Shown here: positions 60,264-64,000 of the stretch, piece by piece
Position numbering within the stretch: position 1 is the first letter of the stretch
How the letters are laid out: each line of letters starts with the position of its first letter
From: Nocardia alni
Lineage (GTDB): Bacteria > Actinomycetota > Actinomycetes > Mycobacteriales > Mycobacteriaceae
Length of the DNA: 64,000 nucleotides
Direction: 5' to 3'
NCBI RefSeq assembly: GCF_019038435.1
Contig: NZ_JAGPOX010000022.1
Span: forward strand, 20,808-84,807
Notes under the pieces: model-generated
Told to the model about the DNA's origin: nothing
Database searches by the model: none
The model's input: only the letters and a program-made list of their open reading frames with translations
Position numbers and translations under genes: made by a program

Positions 60264-60974
60264 ATGCCGAGCCCTCTCGCGCCGGATGCTGGACGTCCGG
60301 CAGGCGACTCTCCGAATCCGGCCGGGCCGGAAGGTGATTCCGGATTCGGCGCCCGACCCCTCGAACAGACCAGGGCCGCCGCGGCCGCGATGCGACGGCT
60401 CACCGGACTGCTGCTGGCGCTGGAACACCCCCACGCGGCGGTGGACGACATGCTGGCCCGGTTCGTCGAATGGGAGCGCGAACTGACCGCCGCCGGCCCG
60501 TCCGACAGTTCACCGCGGATCGGCGCCGACGTCTCGAATGCTCAGCGGATCTACCTGGACCACGCTTTCGACATCGGTTCGTACAATCCGTGTGTCCCGG
60601 AATACCGATTCGACCGGCTCGACGCGGAGCGGGCGGACGGCCGCATCAATTTTCCCTTGTCGTACGAGGGCCCGCCGGGGCTGGTACACGGGGGTTTTCT
60701 GGCACTGTTCTTCGATTGCGTTGTCCAGCACCAGAGTTGTGCGGTGGGCTTGGCGGGAAAGACGCGCTCGCTGGAGCTGACCTATCGGCGGCCGACGCCG
60801 TTGCTCACCGAGCTGCGATTCGACATCGAACGGGTGGTCGGTGATCGCGTCATCGAATCGACCGCGCGGCTGACGCTCGATGAGACGGTGCTGTGTTCCT
60901 GTGTCGTGAGCGCGGTCGGGTCACCGCCGAACGCGCTGGCCGGTTCCCAGCATGCTCGGCGGCGGACCAACTAG
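60264..60974 (+). CDS. Hotdog-fold thioesterase-like protein
   Basis: A 236-residue protein with a C-terminal PaaI/4HBT-type hotdog domain: FPLSYEGPPGLVHGGFLALFFDCVVQHQSC contains the HGG motif and central helix, and KTRSLELTYRRPTPLLTELRF the following strands. The N-terminal 80 residues are extra, helical and Ala-rich. It may hydrolyse an acyl-CoA from the neighbouring pathway. AGAGGA precedes ATG 60264. It ends 4 bases from the convergent TetR gene. Confidence 0.8.
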   Translation: MPSPLAPDAGRPAGDSPNPAGPEGDSGFGARPLEQTRAAAAAMRRLTGLLLALEHPHAAVDDMLARFVEWERELTAAGPSDSSPRIGADVSNAQRIYLDHAFDIGSYNPCVPEYRFDRLDAERADGRINFPLSYEGPPGLVHGGFLALFFDCVVQHQSCAVGLAGKTRSLELTYRRPTPLLTELRFDIERVVGDRVIESTARLTLDETVLCSCVVSAVGSPPNALAGSQHARRRTN

Positions 60975-60978
60975 ACGG

Positions 60979-61833
60979 CTATTTCGTACCGGCGGCCTTG
61001 GTGCGGCGACCCGTGGTCGACGTGGATGCCTTCGTGGCTGGAGCCTTCTTCGCCGGAGCGGCCTTCGCGCTCGCCTTCTTCGCGGGCGCGGGTGCCCTCT
61101 TCGCCGACGCCTTCTTGGGCGCTGTCGCGGCGGCGGATTCGATCATCCGGTCGGCGTGCTCGAGGATGCAGTCGAGGCCGAACTCGAAGTTCCTGTCGTC
61201 GGGCGCTCCGCTGTGCAGGCCCATCGAATTCGCCTTCGCGAGCAGCGGAGTGGTTTCCGAGGAGATCGTGAGATTCTCGTAGTACGCGGTGGCCCCGGAC
61301 TCGGATTCCTTGTTCTTGTCGTAAAGGCGTTGCAGGACAACGCATCCACGGACATGGAGCTGGATCGCCGAGTAGGTGTCGATGGCGTCGGACAGTGGGA
61401 GTCCGGCCTGCACGAGGTTGGCGATGACCTGTTCGGTCTGTCGCGCGCCGAGGTGCGCGGCCTGCGGGCTCAGCGCCGATCTGATCAGTATCAGGTCGCA
61501 GAGGATGGGATTGCCCAGGAATGTTCTGCGCATGTTGCGGGCGTGGTTGCGCAGCGATTCGCGCCAATCGCCGGGGTCGACGAAAGGGGTGACGAACGAG
61601 GCGTACTGGCTCAGCGCCCGGTCGGTCATGGCGCCCAGCAGGTCGTCCTTCTTGCGGAAGTACCAGTAGATGCTCGTCACGCCGACGTCGAGATGTTTGC
61701 CCAGCATGGGCATGCTCAGGTTGTCCAGCGACACCTGCTGCGCGAGTTCGAACGCGGCGTCGAGAATATCGGTGGGGTTGAGCGAACCACGCTCGCGCCG
61801 CGGCCGTTTCTCCGCGGTTGCCCGCCCTGCCAT
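60979..61833 (-). CDS. TetR regulator with histone-like basic tail
   Basis: A 284-residue TetR-family regulator. The HTH is at residues 16-62 (NPTDILDAAFELAQQVSLDNLSMPMLGKHLDVGVTSIYWYFRKKDDLLGAM in pieces), the ligand domain runs to about 230. The last 48 residues are a lysine/alanine/proline tail (APKKASAKRAPAPAKKASAK) like that of mycobacterial HupB or histone H1. Such a tail could bind DNA without sequence preference. GGAGGTGG upstream. It may control the divergent SDR and the nearby lipid genes. Confidence 0.85.
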   Translation of the reverse strand: MAGRATAEKRPRRERGSLNPTDILDAAFELAQQVSLDNLSMPMLGKHLDVGVTSIYWYFRKKDDLLGAMTDRALSQYASFVTPFVDPGDWRESLRNHARNMRRTFLGNPILCDLILIRSALSPQAAHLGARQTEQVIANLVQAGLPLSDAIDTYSAIQLHVRGCVVLQRLYDKNKESESGATAYYENLTISSETTPLLAKANSMGLHSGAPDDRNFEFGLDCILEHADRMIESAAATAPKKASAKRAPAPAKKASAKAAPAKKAPATKASTSTTGRRTKAAGTK

Positions 61834-62001
61834 CCTGCCACCACCTCCGTGACGTCGTTACCGTGCAGTCGATTCCACTGCGGCCGGAACGGACTGTAAC
61901 ACTGATTGTACCTGTAACCGTAAATACTACCGCGAGGCCCTCGGGAGAGTGTCGGGTGGTTACGGCTGCCGGTATTGCCTGGCGTGAGCATTTCCGGGGC
62001 T

Positions 62002-62022
62002 ATACTGACATGGCTACAGTAT
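62002..62022. promoter_or_regulatory. Inverted repeat between TetR and SDR genes
   Basis: ATACTG and CAGTAT arms of 6 bases, 9 bases apart, lie in the 263-base gap between the divergent TetR and SDR genes. TATACT at 62001-62006 could be a -10 box. Candidate operator. Confidence 0.35.
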
Positions 62023-62096
62023 GGCTGTCGGTGGTTGCCGCGGCCCCGAGGCGGGCGTGTGCACCTCGAAATCGTAACAATACGGGCGGTAGTGCA

Positions 62097-62894
62097 ATGG
62101 ATTTGGGACTCGGGGATGCGGCCGCGGTGGTCGTGGGCGGTAGCCGGGGGATGGGTCTGGCCACCGCTCGCTGCCTGGCTGACGACGGGGCTCGGGTCGC
62201 GGTGATCGGACGGTCGCGAGAGGACCTGGATCGCGCGGTCGAGGATCTGGCCCGCCGGGGTAGTCCGGACGCCGTCGGGCTGGTCGCGGACGTCCGCGCC
62301 AGCGGGCAGGTCGAGGGGGCGTTCGCCGAACTGGGGGAGCGCTGGGACGGGCAGATCAACGTCCTGATCAACGCCGTCGGCCCGAATGTGCAGGGTGGCT
62401 TCGACATCCTCACCGATGACCAGTGGCACGAGGCCGTCGATGAGGGCGTGCTGTCCATGGTGCGGTGCGTACGCGCGGCCCTGCCGCTGCTACGCGCGGC
62501 AGAGTGGGCGCGCATCGTCAACTTCTCGGCGCATTCCACACAGCGCCAGAGTATTTCGCTGGTCGCCTACACCGCCGCGAAGGCGATGATGACCAGTGCG
62601 TCGAAGAACCTGTCGCTGCTGCTGGCCCCGGAGGAGATCCTGGTCAATGTCGTCTCGCCCGGCACGTTCGTGACTCCGTCGCTGGTGTCGTGGGCCCGGT
62701 CGGCCGGTGTGCGGGGCGAGGATCCCTACGAGCTGATGGCCGCGATCGGCGAGCATTTCGGCCACCCCGCCCAGGTGCCCCGGGCGGGCCGGCCCGAGGA
62801 GATCGGGCCGGTAGTGGCCTTTCTGGCCTCGCGCCGGAACTCGTATATGACGGGCGCGAACGTCAATGTCGACGGTGGTTCCGATTTCACCTGA
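62097..62894 (+). CDS. SDR-family oxidoreductase
   Basis: A 265-residue short-chain dehydrogenase. The cofactor motif GGSRGMG is at residues 14-20, Ser144 (VNFSAHS), Tyr158 and Lys162 (YTAAK) form the triad. Arg39 after the second strand (VIGRSRED) suggests NADP. The chosen ATG gives a standard N-terminus (MDLGLGDAAAVVVGGSRGMG); the frame is open for 279 bases upstream but without a match. It diverges from the TetR gene and is probably controlled by it. Confidence 0.86.
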   Translation: MDLGLGDAAAVVVGGSRGMGLATARCLADDGARVAVIGRSREDLDRAVEDLARRGSPDAVGLVADVRASGQVEGAFAELGERWDGQINVLINAVGPNVQGGFDILTDDQWHEAVDEGVLSMVRCVRAALPLLRAAEWARIVNFSAHSTQRQSISLVAYTAAKAMMTSASKNLSLLLAPEEILVNVVSPGTFVTPSLVSWARSAGVRGEDPYELMAAIGEHFGHPAQVPRAGRPEEIGPVVAFLASRRNSYMTGANVNVDGGSDFT

Positions 62895-62897
62895 CGC

Positions 62898-63344
62898 TCA
62901 GGCGACCATGTCGTCCGGCTCGAAGGGATCGAAGATCTCGTTCGTGCCGTGGGGAGTCAGCGCGTCGCTCAGTGCGACGAAGTCGTAGGGCAACTCGGGC
63001 TTGCGGGATGCCCGGCCGAGTGCGAGAAGAGGCTCGTGGTCGCGGTCGGGAAGTAGCGTCCGATGCGCACGGATCAGGTCGGCGTCCAGCGAGCCGCCCG
63101 CCCGCTCGGCGTGCTCGATCATCAGATGCAGGCACAGCTGCTGTGCGGGTGTGCGCGGACGTGGATCGTGTCCGGGCGACAGGTTGTCGCGCAGGATGTC
63201 GAACGTCTGTGCGATGTAGTAGAGGAATACCGGCCGCGGGCTGTGTGTCATCGTCGCCCGGACGCGTTCGGCCAGGGTATCGGCCGCCTCGGCCAGCAAC
63301 GCGGTGGTTCGTGACGTGAGACTCGGGACTTCGCTGTCACTCAT
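62898..63344 (-). CDS. Unknown small soluble protein
   Basis: A 148-residue protein of unknown family. It is mostly helical by its look (TTALLAEAADTLAERVRATM, AQQLCLHLMIEHAERAGGSL) with no signal or membrane segment and an acidic end (FDPFEPDDMVA). AGGAG stands 5 bases before ATG 63344; a GTG 6 bases further up would overlap it. Convergent with the SDR gene by 3 bases. Some actinobacterial proteins near lipid operons have a similar size, but no function can be given. Confidence 0.6.
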   Translation of the reverse strand: MSDSEVPSLTSRTTALLAEAADTLAERVRATMTHSPRPVFLYYIAQTFDILRDNLSPGHDPRPRTPAQQLCLHLMIEHAERAGGSLDADLIRAHRTLLPDRDHEPLLALGRASRKPELPYDFVALSDALTPHGTNEIFDPFEPDDMVA

Positions 63345-63731
63345 GACCACTCCTAGCGCGACGCTCTCGATCGAGCGGTGGCCGTTTCCACCGCAACTAA
63401 CTTATCAACGTTAAGATATTTGGTACCGCCGTCGCAAGAGGTCGTTCGCATCCGGGTGGCAGCCGTGCGGAACTTCGCTGGCAATGACCCGCTCGGCGAT
63501 TCACCTGGCACCAGGTGAAGCCGAGGTCGTCCGGGAACTGGGCGGTGGTGATGTAACGCGTGTTGGCTGCCCGGGCGGCGACCGGGGAGGTTTGAACGCG
63601 GCAGCCCGTCGCGGCGGCGCGAACGGATGCTGCTGCTGGGTGAGTTGCGCGCCGATCTGCTCGAGGTGGTGCGGCGGTGTCGCAGGTTCAGCTTCGACCA
63701 TGTCGCCTTCGCCGACGGCATCTCCGCCGGA
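63345..63731. other. Probably decayed or regulatory stretch
   Basis: About 390 bases without a convincing gene. The part near 63345-63430 is AT-richer and should contain the promoter of the minus-strand gene. One minus-strand frame around 63490-63560 reads AANTRYITTAQFPDDLGFTW, which looks like protein, but the frame has no start or known match. On the plus strand, an open frame from about 63552 runs off the window end through the heptamer repeat. Confidence 0.35.
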
Positions 63732-63881
63732 TTATGCGTTGCCACCGATAATTGGTGGACGGTGCTCGACCGGCCGGACAGTCTCGGCCGAGTTCCCAAG
63801 GTTTGCAGAGTCGTAAGGCTCCTGAAGGAGGGGCGGGTCCGTCGCGTCCACGGCGAGAATGTCGGCGTTCTCGGTGGTCAT
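63732..63881 (-). CDS. Possible 49-residue peptide
   Basis: An ATG at 63881 opens a 49-codon frame (MTTENADILAVDATDPPLLQ, ending EHRPPIIGGNA and TAA). It has an acidic front and a Pro/Gly end but no strong ribosome site, and the opposite strand is also open. It could be a real small gene or chance. Confidence 0.25.
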   Translation of the reverse strand: MTTENADILAVDATDPPLLQEPYDSANLGNSAETVRPVEHRPPIIGGNA

Positions 63882-63908
63882 GCGAACGGCGTGGGTGCGA
63901 CCCTGTCC

Positions 63909-64000
63909 GTGTGCCGTGTGCCGTGTGCCGTGTGCCGTGTGCGGTGTGCGGTGTGCGGTGTGCGGTGTGCGGTGTGCGGTGTGCGGTGTGCGGTGTGCGG
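63909..64000. repeat. Heptamer array GTGTGCC/GTGTGCG, cut by the window end
   Basis: Four copies of GTGTGCC are followed by at least nine copies of GTGTGCG up to base 64000. Together with the CCGCAGC and TTGCGGCC arrays it is the third short perfect tandem repeat in the window. Its true length is not known as it leaves the window. Confidence 0.9.

Overview
The window reads as chromosome of a high-GC mycolic-acid actinomycete, most likely Nocardia or a close relative. This is inferred from strong GC3 bias, short spacers with ATGA/GTGA overlaps, a complete yrbE-mce operon with Mce-associated proteins, many acyl-CoA dehydrogenases, crotonases and CoA transferases, and a carbon monoxide dehydrogenase operon. 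No rRNA, tRNA or CRISPR array was seen.

Layout. 1-3.0 kb: small oxidoreductase/hydrolase genes and a TetR gene diverging from a SnoaL-MBL pair. 3.0-5.7 kb: a decayed stretch with a piece of an actin C-terminus, a SUKH-like immunity gene, and two neighbouring genes (a P-loop kinase-like protein and a HIT hydrolase), each broken by one base. 5.8-10.1 kb: MaoC dehydratase, CoA transferase, acyl-CoA dehydrogenase and GntR regulator. 10.2-10.6 kb: short tandem repeats. 10.8-17.8 kb: P450 plus ferredoxin, then SDR, crotonase, cyclase and two acyl-CoA dehydrogenases. 17.8-28.6 kb: a locus built around a LigM/DesA-type tetrahydrofolate-dependent O-demethylase with two methylene-THF-reductase-like proteins, a PucR regulator, a LigJ-like amidohydrolase, a DUF3500 protein and a NitT/TauT-type ABC importer. 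It probably takes up and demethylates a methoxylated compound, feeding the methyl group into the folate pool.

28.8-41.7 kb: regulators and an esterase, then a LysR gene diverging from a molybdenum-hydroxylase operon (xdhC, coxM, coxS, coxL, xdhC-YHS, mobA-like, coxD, coxG, coxE). CoxL carries the AYACSFR motif of form I aerobic CO dehydrogenase. The coxG/coxE junction has been duplicated in tandem and has decayed. 41.7-43.6 kb: a DUF4143 ATPase, a five-copy 22-23-bp-spaced iteron-like array and an SDR remnant.

43.9-60.2 kb, all on the minus strand: two crotonases, two acyl-CoA ligases, yrbE4A-yrbE4B-mceA-F, two Mce-associated proteins and a CoA transferase. Together these suggest lipid-like substrate import coupled to CoA activation and beta-oxidation-type breakdown. 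60.2-63.4 kb: a thioesterase, a TetR regulator with a histone-like lysine/alanine tail, an SDR and an orphan protein. The right edge ends in a heptanucleotide repeat. Near-perfect palindromes stand before several operons and are the best operator candidates.
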